A stretch of 64,000 nt of DNA. Origin: Archivesica marissinica. Its lineage: Eukaryota; Mollusca; Bivalvia; Venerida; Vesicomyidae. A program made the translations under genes and the position numbers. Each line of letters opens with the position of its first letter. Position 1 is the first letter of the stretch. Shown piece after piece: positions 41,051 to 55,622 of this stretch. The notes under the pieces are model-generated. The model did no database searches. It saw nothing but the letters and a program-made list of their open reading frames with translations, and had not been told where the DNA came from. The stretch lies in contig CM026391.1 in the NCBI GenBank assembly GCA_014843695.1, positions 15,621,365 to 15,685,364 on the forward strand. The letters are read 5' to 3'.

Positions 41051-43082
41051 AGCCTATGTATATAACACATACAAGGATACAGTCTATGTATATATAACAC
41101 AAGGATACAGTATATGTATATATAACACAGGGATACAGTCTATGTATATATAACACAGGGATACAGTCTATGTATATATAACACAGGGATACAGTCTGTG
41201 TATATATAACACAGGGATACAGTCTGTGTATATATAACACAGGGATACAGTCTGTGTATATATAACACAGGGATACAGTCTGTGTATATATAACACAGGG
41301 ATACAGTCTATGTATATATAACACAGGGATACAGTCTATGTATATATAACACAGGGATACAGTCTATGTATATATAACACAGGGATACAGTCTGTGTATA
41401 TATAACACAGGGATACAGTCTATGTATATATAACACAGGGATACAGCCTATGTATATATAACACAGGGATACAGTCTATGTATATATAACACAGGGATAC
41501 AGTCTATGTATATATAACACAGGGATACAGTCTGTGTATATATAACACAGGTATACAGTCTATGTATATATAACACGAGGATACAGTCTATGTATATATA
41601 ACACAGGGATACAGTCTATGTATATATAACACAGGGATACAGTCTATGTATATATAACACAAGGATACAGTCTATGTATATATAACACAAGGATACAGTC
41701 TATGTATATATAACACAAGGATACAGTCTATGTATATATAACACAAGGATACAGTCTATGTATATATAACACAGGGATACAGTCTATGTATATATAGCAC
41801 ATGGATACAGCCTATGTATATATAACACAGGGATACAGCTTATGTATATATAACACAGGGATACAGTCTATGTATATATAACACAATGATACAGTCTATT
41901 TATATATAACATGAGGATACAGTCTATGTAATAACTCAAGGATACAGTCTGTAATAACATGAGGATACAGTCTATGTAATAACACAAGGATACAGTATAT
42001 GTAATAACACAAGGATACAGTCTATGTAATAACACAAGGATACAGTCTATGTATATATAACACAAGGATACAGTCTATGTATATATAACACAAGGATACA
42101 GTCTATGTATATATAACACAGGGATACAGTCTATGTATATATAACACAAGGATACAGTCTATGTATATATAACACAGGGATACAGCTTATGTATATATAA
42201 CACAGGGATACAGTCTATGTATATATAACACAATGATACAGTCTATGTATATATAACACAAGGATACAGTCTATGTAATAACACAAGGATACAGTCTGTA
42301 ATAACATGAGGATACAGTCTATGTAATAACACAAGGATACAGTCTATGTAATAACATGAGGATACAGTCTATGTAATAACACAAGGATACAGTCTATGTA
42401 ATAACACAAGGGTACAGTCTATGTAATAACACAAGGATACAGTCTATGTAATAACACAAGGATACAGTATATGTAATAACACAGGATACAGTCTGTAATA
42501 ACACAAGGATACAGTCTGTGTAATAACACAAGGATACAGTCTGTAATAACACAAGGATACAGTCTATGTAATAACACAAGGATACAGTCTGTAATAACAC
42601 AAGGATACAGTATATGTAATAACACAAGGATACACTCTATGTAATAACACAAGGATACAGTATATGTAATAACACAAGGATACAGTATATGTAATAACAC
42701 AAGGATACAGTCTATGTAATAACACAAGGATACAGTCTGTGTAATAACACGAGGATACAGTATATGTAATAACACAAGGATACAGTATATGTAATAACAC
42801 ATGGATACAGCCTATGTATATATAACACAGGGATACAGCTTATGTATATATAACACAGGGATACAGTCTATGTATATATAGCACAATGATACAGTCTATT
42901 TATATATAACATGAGGATACAGTCTATGAAATAACTCAAGGATACAGTCTGTAATAACATGAGGATACAGTCTATGTAATAACACAAGGATACAGTCTAT
43001 GTAATAACATGAAGGTACAGTCTGTGTAATAACATGAGGATACAGTATATGTAATAACACAAGGATACAGTCTATGTAATAT
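41051..43082 (+). repeat. 28-bp / 25-bp satellite array, macro-unit 1
   Basis: 28-bp monomers (ACAGGGATACAGTCTATG + TATATATAAC) dominate the first ~900 bp after the cassette. Shorter 25-bp monomers (ACAAGGATACAGTCTATG + TAATAAC) dominate later, with short returns of the 28-bp type. The - strand ORFs are repeat artefacts. Confidence 0.9.
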
Positions 43083-44485
43083 ATAATTATTAGTAGAGAT
43101 TTACATTCAATATATCAGTATGTTTATTTTTTTCACCAACTTACAACAAGATATATTAAAGCGACACTACATCAGTGAAAACACAAATTTCTACAGAATG
43201 TATTTTCCTATTATACGGTATCCTTTTTGTTCCAACTATATTTGCCTCAAACACTGAGTATTTCAACTAATAAACAAACGTCGTATACGCGGTTTGTTGA
43301 CAAAACAAAATAATGTAAATAGGGTCGACATCCATGCGTAATGCAACTCGTGTATCCTGAATAACACGATTTATGGTACATATTTACCATTATATCTCAC
43401 ATGTGTGCCTAATTTTAGTTAAATTATCTCTAAATGACATTATCACGCATTTAGCATTAACTCCGATGACAAACAAACGTCAATTCACGAGCGCGGATGA
43501 CCGTTATATGAAATCCTACTTTCAATTTTGAAAGTTTGTAGACCACAAAAACACTGTTTATTGATCCAATGTGAGAGTTTGAATGCATTCGGAAGAATTT
43601 GTAGTAGCAATGCATTTATACGTGAAATATTTGCGTTTTGAGGTTTATAATGTAATGTCGCTTTAAGGTTTATAATGAGAACACAAATTGGCATAACTTC
43701 CAAACCATCTAATTAATTATCCACAAAGTTTGATCAAAATTCCTCCTACTTTTTTGAGTTGTCCTGTCTGCAAACAGTGTCAAATACCAACACTGTGGGT
43801 GAGGGTGAGGGGTGCATCTCTTCAAGGGCTATTCTCAAACACTGTGGGGGCGGGGAGGGGGGTGCATCTCTTCAAGGGCTATTCTCAAACACTGTGGGGA
43901 GGGTGAGGGGTGCATCTCTTCAAGAGCTATTCTTCAACACTGTGGTGGGGGGGGGGGGGTGCATCTCTTCAAGGGCTATTCTCAAACACTGTGGGGGCGG
44001 AGGGTGCATCTCTTCAAGGGCTATTCATCAACACTGTGGGGGGTGCATCTCTTCAAGGGCTATTCTCCAACACTAGGGGGGGGGGAAGCGGGGGTGCATC
44101 TCTTCAGGGCTATTCTCAAACACTGTGGGGGGGGGGAGGGGGTGCATCTCATCAAGAGCTATTCTTCAACACTGTGGTGGGGGGGGGTGCATCTCTTCAA
44201 GGGCTATTCTCCATTTTGAATCTGTCTCGGTACATATACTACAAAACTCACAAACTGGTATTTTGAATGATTTGACCTGCTTATATTCCTTACAGTCCCT
44301 ATGTTCTTGTACATGGTTATATTGTGATTGTTAGATTATGTTGTTAAGACTTGTTATAGACTTTCTGTATATAAACGCTCAGGTGCTATTTATATATGTA
44401 TAAAATGAGAGAAATAACGAATAAAAAATATATATACATGTATCTCTGCGCATTTATTCTTGGTCGATGGTACGCAATAGCTTGC
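43083..44485 (+). repeat. Repeat cassette, copy 2
   Basis: Same order as copy 1, with the extra segment before the G-rich minisatellite (43795-44212). The left edge joins 25-bp satellite at GTCTATGTAATAT|ATAATTATTAG. Confidence 0.85.
43156..43666. mobile_element. Element I in cassette copy 2
   Basis: Appears identical by eye to 39755-40265, shifted by 3401 bp. Confidence 0.75.
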
Positions 44486-47400
44486 AGCCTATGTATATAA
44501 CACATACAAGGATACAGTCTATGTATATATAACACAAGGATACAGTATATGTATATATAACACAGGGATACAGTCTATGTATATATAACACAGGGATACA
44601 GTCTATGTATATATAACACAGGGATACAGTCTGTGTATATATAACACAGGGATACAGTCTGTGTATATATAACACAGGGATACAGTCTGTGTATATATAA
44701 CACAGGGATACAGTCTGTGTATATATAACACAGGGATACAGTCTATGTATATATAACACAGGGATACAGTCTATGTATATATAACACAGGGATACAGTCT
44801 ATGTATATATAACACAGGGATACAGTCTGTGTATATATAACACAGGGATACAGTCTATGTATATATAACACAGGGATACAGCCTATGTATATATAACACA
44901 GGGATACAGTCTATGTATATATAACACAGGGATACAGTCTATGTATATATAACACAGGGATACAGTCTGTGTATATATAACACAGGTATACAGTCTATGT
45001 ATATATAACACGAGGATACAGTCTATGTATATATAACACAGGGATACAGTCTATGTATATATAACACAGGGATACAGTCTATGTATATATAACACAAGGA
45101 TACAGTCTATGTATATATAACACAAGGATACAGTCTATGTATATATAACACAAGGATACAGTCTATGTATATATAACACAAGGATACAGTCTATGTATAT
45201 ATAACACAGGGATACAGTCTATGTATATATAGCACATGGATACAGCCTATGTATATATAACACAGGGATACAGCTTATGTATATATAACACAGGGATACA
45301 GTCTATGTATATATAGCACAATGATACAGTCTATTTATATATAACATGAGGATACAGTCTATGTAATAACTCAAGGATACAGTCTGTAATAACATGAGGA
45401 TACAGTCTATGTAATAACACAAGGATACAGTATATGTAATAACACAAGGATACAGTCTATGTAATAACACAAGGATACAGTCTATGTATATATAACACAA
45501 GGATACAGTCTATGTATATATAACACAAGGATACAGTCTATGTATATATAACACAGGGATACAGTCTATGTATATATAGCACATGGATACAGCCTATGTA
45601 TATATAACACAGGGATACAGCTTATGTATATATAACACAGGGATACAGTCTATGTATATATAGCACAATGATACAGTCTATTTATATATAACATGAGGAT
45701 ACAGTCTATGTAATAACTCAAGGATACAGTCTGTAATAACATGAGGATACAGTCTATGTAATAACACAAGGATACAGTCTGTGTAATAACATGAGGATAC
45801 AGTATATGTAATAACACAAGGATACAGTCTATGTAATAACACAAGGGTACAGTCTATGTAATAACACAAGGATACAGTCTATGTAATAACACAAGGATAC
45901 AGTATATGTAATAACACAGGATACAGTCTGTAATAACACAAGGATACAGTCTGTGTAATAACACAAGGATACAGTCTGTAATAACACGAGGATACAGTCT
46001 GTGTAATAACACAAGGATACAGTCTGTAATAACACAAGGATACAGTATATGTAATAACACAAGGATACACTCTATGTAATAACACAAGGATACAGTATAT
46101 GTAATAACACAAGGATACAGTATATGTAATAACACAAGGATACAGTCTATGTAATAACACAAGGATACAGTCTGTGTAATAACACGAGGATACAGTATAT
46201 GTAATAACACAAGGATACAGTATATGTAATAACACAAGGATACAGTATATGTAATAACACAAGGATACAGTATATGTAATAACACAAGGATACAGTATAT
46301 GTAATAACACGAGGATACAGTCTGTGTAATAACATGTGGATACCGTATATGTAATAACATGAGGATACAGTCTATGTAATAACACAAGGATACAGTCTGT
46401 AATAACACAAGGATACAGTCTGTAATAACACAAGGATAGAGTATATGTAATAACACAAGGATACACTCTATGTAATAACACAAGGATACAGTATATGTAA
46501 TAACACAAGGATACAGTATATGTAATAACACAAGGATACAGTCTATGTAATAACACAAGGATACAGTCTATGTACTAACACAAGGATACAGTCTATGTAA
46601 TAACACAAGGATACAGTCTATGTAATAACACAAGGATACAGTCTATGTAATAACACGAGGATACAGTCTATGTAATAACACGAGGATACAGTCTATGTAA
46701 TAACACAAGGATACAGTATATGTAATAACACAAGGATACAGTATATGTAATAACACGAGGATACAGTCTGTGTAATAACATGTGGACACCGTATATGTAA
46801 TAACACGAGGATACAGTCTATGTAATAACATGAGGATACAGTCTGTGTAATAACACAAAGATACAGTCTATGTAATAACATGTGGATACAGTCTATGTAA
46901 TAACACAAGGATACAGTCTGTAATAACACGAGGATACAGTCTATGTAATAACACGAGGATACAGTCTGTGTAATAACATGAGGATACATTCTATGTAATA
47001 ACACAAGGATACAGTCTGTAATAACATGAGGATACAGTCTATGTAATAACACAAGGATACAGTCTATGTAATAACACAAGGGTACAGTCTATGTAATAAC
47101 ACAAGGATACAGTCTATGTAATAACACAATGATACAGTCTATGTAATAACACAAGGGTACAGTCTATGTAATAACACAAGGGTACAGTCTATGTAATAAC
47201 ATGAGGATACAGTCTATGTAATAACACAAGGATACAGTCTATGTAATAACACAAGGGTACAGTCTATGTAATAACACAAGGGTACAGTCTATGTAATAAC
47301 ATGAGGATACAGTCTATGTAATAACACAAGGATACAGTCTATGTAATAACACAAGGATACAGTATATGTAATAACACAGGATACAGTCTGTAATAACACA

Positions 47401-50400
47401 AGGATACAGTCTGTGTAATAACACAAGGATACAGTCTGTAATAACACGAGGATACACTCTATGTAATAACACAAGGATACAGTATATGTAATAACACAAG
47501 GATACAGTCTATGTAATAACATGAGGATACAGTCTGTGTAATAACACAAGGATACAGTCTATGTAATAACACAAGGATACAGTCTATGTAATAACACAAG
47601 GATACAGTCTATGTAATAACACAAGGGTACAGTCTATGTAATAACATGAGGATACAGTCTGTGTAATAACATGAGGATACAGTATATGTAATAACACAAG
47701 GATACAGTCTATGTAATAACACAAGGATACAGTCTATGTAATAACACAAGGATACAGTTTATGTAATAACACAAGGATACAGTCCATGTAATAACACAAG
47801 GATACAGTCTATATAATAACACAAGGATACAGTCTATGTAATAACACAAGGATACAGTCTATGTAATAACACAAGGATACAGTCTATGTAATAACACAAG
47901 GATACAGTCTATGTAATAACACAAGGATACAGTCTATGTAATAACATGAAGGTACAGTCTGTGTAATAACATGAGGATACAGTATATGTAATAACACAAG
48001 GATACAGTCTATGTAATAACACAAGGATACAGTCTATGTAATAACACAAGGATACAGTCTATGTAATAACACAAGGATACAGTCTGTAATAACACAAGGA
48101 TACAGTATATGTAATAACACAAGGATACACTCTATGTAATAACACAAGGATACAGTATATGTAATAACACAAGGATACAGTCTATGTAATAACACAAGGA
48201 TACAGTCTATGTAATAACACAAGGATACAGTCTGTGTAATAACACGAGGATACAGTATATGTAATAACACAAGGATACAGTATATGTAATAACACAAGGA
48301 TACAGTATATGTAATAACACAAGGATACAGTATATGTAATAACACAAGGATACAGTATATGTAATAACACAAGGATACAGTCTGTGTAATAACATGTGGA
48401 TACCGTATATGTAATAACATGAGGATACAGTCTATGTAATAACACAAGGATACAGTCTGTAATAACACAAGGATACAGTCTGTAATAACACAAGGATACA
48501 GTATATGTAATAACACAAGGATACACTCTATGTAATAACACAAGGATACAGTATATGTAATAACACAAGGATACAGTCTATGTAATAACACAAGGATACA
48601 GTCTATGTAATAACACAAGGATACAGTATATGTAATAACACAAGGATACAGTCTATGTAATAACACAAGGATACAGTCTATGTAATAACATAAGGATACA
48701 GTCTATGTAATAACACGAGGATACAGTCTATGTAATAACACGAGGATACAGTCTATGTAATAACATGAGGATACAGTCTATGTAATAACACAAGGATACA
48801 TTATATGTAATAACACGAGGATACAGTCTGTGTAATAACATATGGACACCGTATATGTAATAACATGAGGATACAGTCTATGTAATAACATGAGGATACA
48901 GTCTGTGTAATAACACAAAGATACAGTCTATGTAATAACATGTGGATACAGTCTAGGTAATAACACAAGGATACAGTCTGTAATAACACGAGGATACAGT
49001 CTATGTAATAACACGAGGATACAGTCTGTGTAATAACATGAGGATACAGTCTATGTAATAACACAAGGATACAGTCTGTAATAACATGAGGATACAGTCT
49101 ATGTAATAACACAAGGATACAGTCTATGTAATAACACAAGGGTACAGTCTATGTAATAACACAAGGATACAGTCTATGTAATAACACAATGATACAGTCT
49201 ATGTAACAACACAAGGATACAGTATATGTAATAACATGAGGATACAGTCTATGTAATAACACAAGGGTACAGTCTATGTAATAACACAAGGGTACAGTCT
49301 ATGTAATAACATGAGGATACAGTCTATGTAATAACACAAGGATACAGTATATGTAATAACACAAGGATACAGTATATGTAATAACACGAGGATACAGTCT
49401 GTGTAATAACATGTGGATACCGTATATGTAATAACATGAGGATACAGTCTATGTAATAACACAAGGATACAGTCTGTAATAACACAAGGATACAGTCTGT
49501 AATAACACAAGGATAGAGTATATGTAATAACACAAGGATACACTCTATGTAATAACACAAGGATACAGTATATGTAATAACACAAGGATACAGTATATGT
49601 AATAACACAAGGATACAGTCTATGTAATAACACAAGGATACAGTCTATGTAATAACACAAGGATACAGTCTATGTAATAACACAAGGATACAGTATATGT
49701 AATAACACAAGGATACAGTCTATGTAATAACACGAGGATACAGTCTAAAACAAACGTATATGTAATAACACAAGGATACAGTCTATGTAATAACACAAGG
49801 ATACAGTCTATGTAATAACACGAGGATACAGTCTATGTAATAACACGAGGATACAGTCTATGTAATAACATGAGGATACAGTCTATGTAATAACACAAGG
49901 ATACATTATATGTAATAACACGAGGATACAGTCTGTGTAATAACATATGGACACCGTATATGTAATAACATGAGGATACAGTCTATGTAATAACATGAGG
50001 ATACAGTCTGTGTAATAACACAAAGATACAGTCTATGTAATAACATGTGGATACAGTCTAGGTAATAACACAAGGATACAGTCTGTAATAACACGAGGAT
50101 ACAGTCTATGTAATAACACGAGGATACAGTCTGTGTAATAACATGAGGATACAGTCTATGTAATAACACAAGGATACAGTCTGTAATAACATGAGGATAC
50201 AGTCTATGTAATAACACAAGGATACAGTCTATGTAATAACACAAGGGTACAGTCTATGTAATAACACAAGGATACAGTCTATGTAATAACACAATGATAC
50301 AGTCTATGTAACAACACAAGGATACAGTATATGTAATAACATGAGGATACAGTCTATGTAATAACACAAGGGTACAGTCTATGTAATAACACAAGGGTAC

Positions 50401-51206
50401 AGTCTATGTAATAACATGAGGATACAGTCTATGTAATAACACAAGGATACAGTATATGTAATAACACAAGGATACAGTATATGTAATAACACGAGGATAC
50501 AGTCTGTGTAATAACATGTGGATACCGTATATGTAATAACATGAGGATACAGTCTATGTAATAACACAAGGATACAGTCTGTAATAACACAAGGATACAG
50601 TCTGTAATAACACAAGGATACAGTATATGTAATAACACAAGGATACACTCTATGTAATAACACAAGGATACAGTATATGTAATAACACAAGGATACAGTA
50701 TATGTAATAACACAAGGATACAGTCTATGTAATAACACGAGGATACAGTCTATGTAATAACACAAGGATACAGTCTATGTAATAACACAAGGATACAGTA
50801 TATGTAATAACACAAGGATACAGTATATGTAATAACACGAGGATACAGTCTGTGTAATAACATGAGGACACAGTATATGTAATAACACAAGGATACAGTC
50901 TATGTAATAACATGAGGATACAGTCTATGTAATAACACAAAGATACAGTCTATGTAATAACACGAGGATACAGTCTATGTAATAACACAAGGATACAGTC
51001 TGTAATAACACGAGGATACAGTCTATGTAATAACACGAGGATACAGTCTGTGTAATAACATGAGGATACATTCTATGTAATAACACAAGGATACAGTCTG
51101 TAATAACATGAGGATACAGTCTATGTAATAACACAAGGATACAGTCTATGTAATAACACAAGGGTACAGTCTATGTAATAACACAAGGATACAGTCTGTA
51201 ATAACA

Positions 51207-51831
51207 CAAGCCGTCTGTGCCGTCTGATCTGGCTCTATGCTGTTTGCAAAGGTGATTTTATCTGCCGCTAGCGTGCAAAGGGTTAATATAATATTGTAAG
51301 AACTATGTTTCTCAGTGGAGCTAAAATAAATTGATATAAACTAAGCTATTTAAACTTTATTTATTTTACAAGGATTGCGAAGCAGGTTCTAACAACTTAT
51401 ATTAATCACTCTCGTTGGCGCGGATGAAAGCGTATATGTGGTCATTCATGTGGGAGGAAACCGGAGTACCCCGGAGAAAACCCACCTGTCCGATCTGGCG
51501 ACCATCGTATCATCTCACATACTTCCCTGTCCGAGGATCGAACCCGGGTCGCATTGGTGAGAAGCGAGCGCGCTAACCACTGCGCTAATCGGACAAACTA
51601 AGCTATTAACACCTGTCTGCTTTGTACATGCATAAAGTGGTAGGAATAGATAATTAACTCTTTGCATGCTAGCGGCAGATAAAATCACCTTTGCAAACAG
51701 CATAGAGCCAGATCAGACGGCACAGAACGTGCCGTCTGATTAGGCTCTATGCTGTTTGCTATTCGGATAGTGGAGCTAAAACACTTGGCTGAATAGCAAA
51801 CAACATGGATCCTGATCAGACGTGGCGTTAC
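51207..51831. mobile_element. Composite block (half MITE D, SINE3 tail, SINE4, half MITE D) embedded in the satellite
   Basis: The order and orientation match ~37040-37617 in protocadherin intron 2: right half of MITE D, SINE3 tail, reversed SINE4, the spacer with CTGCTTTGTACATGC, and the left part of a second MITE D. Both edges fall within D palindromes and join directly to 25-bp satellite monomers (ACACAAG before, AAGGATACAG after). Confidence 0.85.
51368..51598 (-). mobile_element. SINE4 copy inside the satellite (part of the duplicated block)
   Basis: Nearly identical over its length to 37181-37411, with the same flanks on both sides. It arrived as part of the 625-bp block rather than by its own insertion. 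Confidence 0.8.
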
Positions 51832-52429
51832 AAGGATACAGTCTGTAATAACACGAGGATACAGTCTGTGTAATAACACAAGGATACAGTCTGTAATAAC
51901 ACAAGGATACAGTATATGTAATAACACAAGGATACACTCTATGTAATAACACAAGGATACAGTATATGTAATAACACAAGGATACAGTATATGTAATAAC
52001 ACAAGGATACAGTCTATGTAATAACACAAGGATACAGTCTGTGTAATAACACGAGGATACAGTATATGTAATAACACAAGGATACAGTATATGTAATAAC
52101 ACAAGGATACAGTATATGTAATAACACAAGGATACAGTATATGTAATAACACAAGGATACAGTATATGTAATAACACGAGGATACAGTCTGTGTAATAAC
52201 ATGTGGATACAGTATATGTAATAACATGAGGATACAGTCTATGTAATAACACAAGGATACAGTCTGTAATAACACAAGGATACAGTCTGTAATAACACAA
52301 GGATAGAGTATATGTAATAACACAAGGATACACTCTATGTAATAACACAAGGATACAGTATATGTAATAACACAAGGATACAGTATATGTAATAACACAA
52401 GGATACAGTCTATGTAATAACACAATAAT

Positions 52430-53831
52430 ATAATTATTAGTAGAGATTTACATTCAATATATCAGTATGTTTATTTTTTTCACCAACTTACAACAAGATA
52501 TATTAAAGCGACACTACATCAGTGAAAACACAAATTTCTACAGAATGTATTTTCCTATTATACGGTATCCTTTTTGTTCCAACTATATTTGCCTCAAACA
52601 CTGAGTATTTCAACTAATAAACAAACGTCGTATACGCGGTTTGTTGACAAAACAAAATAATGTAAATAGGGTCGACATCCATGCGTAATGCAACTCGTGT
52701 ATCCTGAATAACACGATTTATGGTACATATTTACCATTATATCTCACATGTGTGCCTAATTTTAGTTAAATTATCTCTAAATGACATTATCACGCATTTA
52801 GCATTAACTCCGATGACAAACAAACGTCAATTCACGAGCGCGGATGACCGTTATATGAAATCCTACTTTCAATTTTGAAAGTTTGTAGACCACAAAAACA
52901 CTGTTTATTGATCCAATGTGAGAGTTTGAATGCATTCGGAAGAATTTGTAGTAGCAATGCATTTATACGTGAAATATTTGCGTTTTGAGGTTTATAATGT
53001 AATGTCGCTTTAAGGTTTATAATGAGAACACAAATTGGCATAACTTCCAAACCATCTAATTAATTATCCACAAAGTTTGATCAAAATTCCTCCTACTTTT
53101 TTGAGTTGTCCTGTCTGCAAACAGTGTCAAATACCAACACTGTGGGTGAGGGTGAGGGGTGCATCTCTTCAAGGGCTATTCTCAAACACTGTGGGGGCGG
53201 GGAGGGGGGTGCATCTCTTCAAGGGCTATTCTCAAACACTGTGGGGGGGTGAGGGGTGCATCTCTTCAAGAGCTATTCTTCAACACTGTGGTGGGGGGGG
53301 GGGGGTGCATCTCTTCAAGGGCTATTCTCAAACACTGTGGGGGCGGAGGGTGCATCTCTTCAAGGGCTATTCATCAACACTGTGGGGGGTGCATCTCTTC
53401 AAGGGCTATTCTCCAACACTAGGGGGGGGGGAAGCGGGGGTGCATCTCTTCAAGGGCTATTCTCAACACTGTGGGGGGGGGGAGCGGGGTGCATCTCATC
53501 AAGAGCTATTCTTCAACACTGTGTTGGGGGGGGGTGCATCTCTTCAAGGGCTATTCTCCATTTTGAATCTGTCTCGGTACATATACTACAAAACTCACAA
53601 ACTGGTATTTTGAATGATTTGACCTGCTTATATTCCTTACAGTCCCTATGTTCTTGTACATGGTTATATTGTGATTGTTAGATTATGTTGTTAAGACTTG
53701 TTATAGACTTTCTGTATATAAACGCTCAGGTGCTATTTATATATGTATAAAATGAGAGAAATAACGAATAAAAAATATATATACATGTATCTCTGCGCAT
53801 TTATTCTTGGTCGATGGTACGCAATAGCTTG
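52430..53831 (+). repeat. Repeat cassette, copy 3
   Basis: Same order as copy 2; G-rich minisatellite at 53135-53562. The left edge joins satellite at TAACACAATA|ATAATTATTAG, a slightly different junction from copies 2 and 4. Confidence 0.85.
52503..53013. mobile_element. Element I in cassette copy 3
   Basis: Appears identical by eye to the other cassette copies, shifted by 12748 bp from copy 1. Confidence 0.75.
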
Positions 53832-55622
53832 CAGCCTATGTATATAACACATACAAGGATACAGTCTATGTAATAACACAAGGATACAGTCTATGTATAT
53901 ATAACACAGGGATACAGTCTATGTATATATAACACAGGGATACAGTCTATGTATATATAACACAGGGATACAGTCTATGTATATATAACACAGGGATACA
54001 GTCTATGTATATATAACACAGGGATACAGTCTATGTATATATAACACAGGGATACAGTCTATGTATATATAACACAGGGATACAGTCTATGTATATATAA
54101 CACAGGGATACAGTCTATGTATATATAACACAAGGATACAGTCTATGTATATATAACACAGGGATACAGTCTATGTATATATAACACAGGGATACAGTCT
54201 ATGTATATATAACACAAGGATACAGCCTATGTATATATAACACAAGGATACAGTCTATGTATATATAACACAAGGATACAGTCTATGTATATATAACACA
54301 GGGATACAGTCTGTGTATATATAACACAGGTATACAGTCTATGTATATATAACACGAGGATACAGTCTATGTATATATAACACAGGGATACAGTCTATGT
54401 ATATATAACACAGGGATACAGTCTATGTATATATAGCACAATGATACAGTCTATTTATATATAACATGAGGATACAGTCTATGTAATAACTCAAGGATAC
54501 AGTCTGTAATAACATGAGGATACAGTCTATGTAATAACACAAGGATACAGTATATGTAAACACAAGGATACAGTCTATGTAATAACACAAGGATACAGTC
54601 TATGTATATATAACACAAGGATACAGTCTATGTATATATAACACAAGGATACAGTCTATGTATATATAACACAGGGATACAGTCTATGTATATATAGCAC
54701 ATGGATACAGCCTATGTATATATAACACAGGGATACAGCTTATGTATATATAACACAGGGATACAGTCTATGTATATATAGCACAATGATACAGTCTATT
54801 TATATATAACATGAGGATACAGTCTATGTAATAACTCAAGGATACAGTCTGTAATAACATGAGGATACAGTCTATGTAATAACACAAGGATACAGTCTGT
54901 GTAATAACATGAGGATACAGTATATGTAATAACACAAGGATACAGTCTATGTAATAACACAAGGGTACAGTCTATGTAATAACACAAGGATACAGTCTAT
55001 GTAATAACACAAGGATACAGTATATGTAATAACACAGGATACAGTCTGTAATAACACAAGGATACAGTCTGTGTAATAACACAAGGATACAGTCTGTAAT
55101 AACACGAGGATACAGTCTGTGTAATAACACAAGGATACAGTCTGTAATAACACAAGGATACAGTCTATGTAATAACACAAGGATACAGTCTATGTAATAA
55201 CACAAGGATACAGTATATGTAATAACACAAGGATACAGTATATGTAATAACACAAGGATACAGTCTATGTAATAACACAAGGATACAGTCTATGTAATAA
55301 CACGAGGATACAGTCTATGTAATAACACAAGGATACAGTATATGTAATAACACAAGGATACAGTCTATGTAATAACACAAGGATACAGTATATGTAATAA
55401 CACAAGGATACAGTCTATGTAATAACACAATGATACAGTCTATTTAATAACATGAGGATACAGTCTATGTAATAACACAAGGATACAGTCTGTAATAACA
55501 CAAGGATACAGTCTATGTAATAACACAAGGATACAGTCTATGTAATAACACAAGGTACAGTCTATGTAATAACACAAGGATACAGTATATGTAATAACAC
55601 AAGGATACAGTCTATGTAATAT
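53832..55622 (+). repeat. 28-bp / 25-bp satellite array, macro-unit 3
   Basis: Short array: 28-bp monomers to ~54790, then mostly 25-bp monomers. The order of monomer variants differs from macro-units 1 and 2 in its first ~500 bp. Confidence 0.9.

Larger units (their letters stand above)
44486..52429 (+). repeat. 28-bp / 25-bp satellite array, macro-unit 2 (8 kb)
   Basis: The first ~1.2 kb mirrors macro-unit 1 (28-bp type); from ~45690 on it is nearly pure 25-bp type. Contains a 1105-bp internal duplication (marker CATATGGACACC at 48841 and 49946) and the foreign block 51207-51831. Confidence 0.9.
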
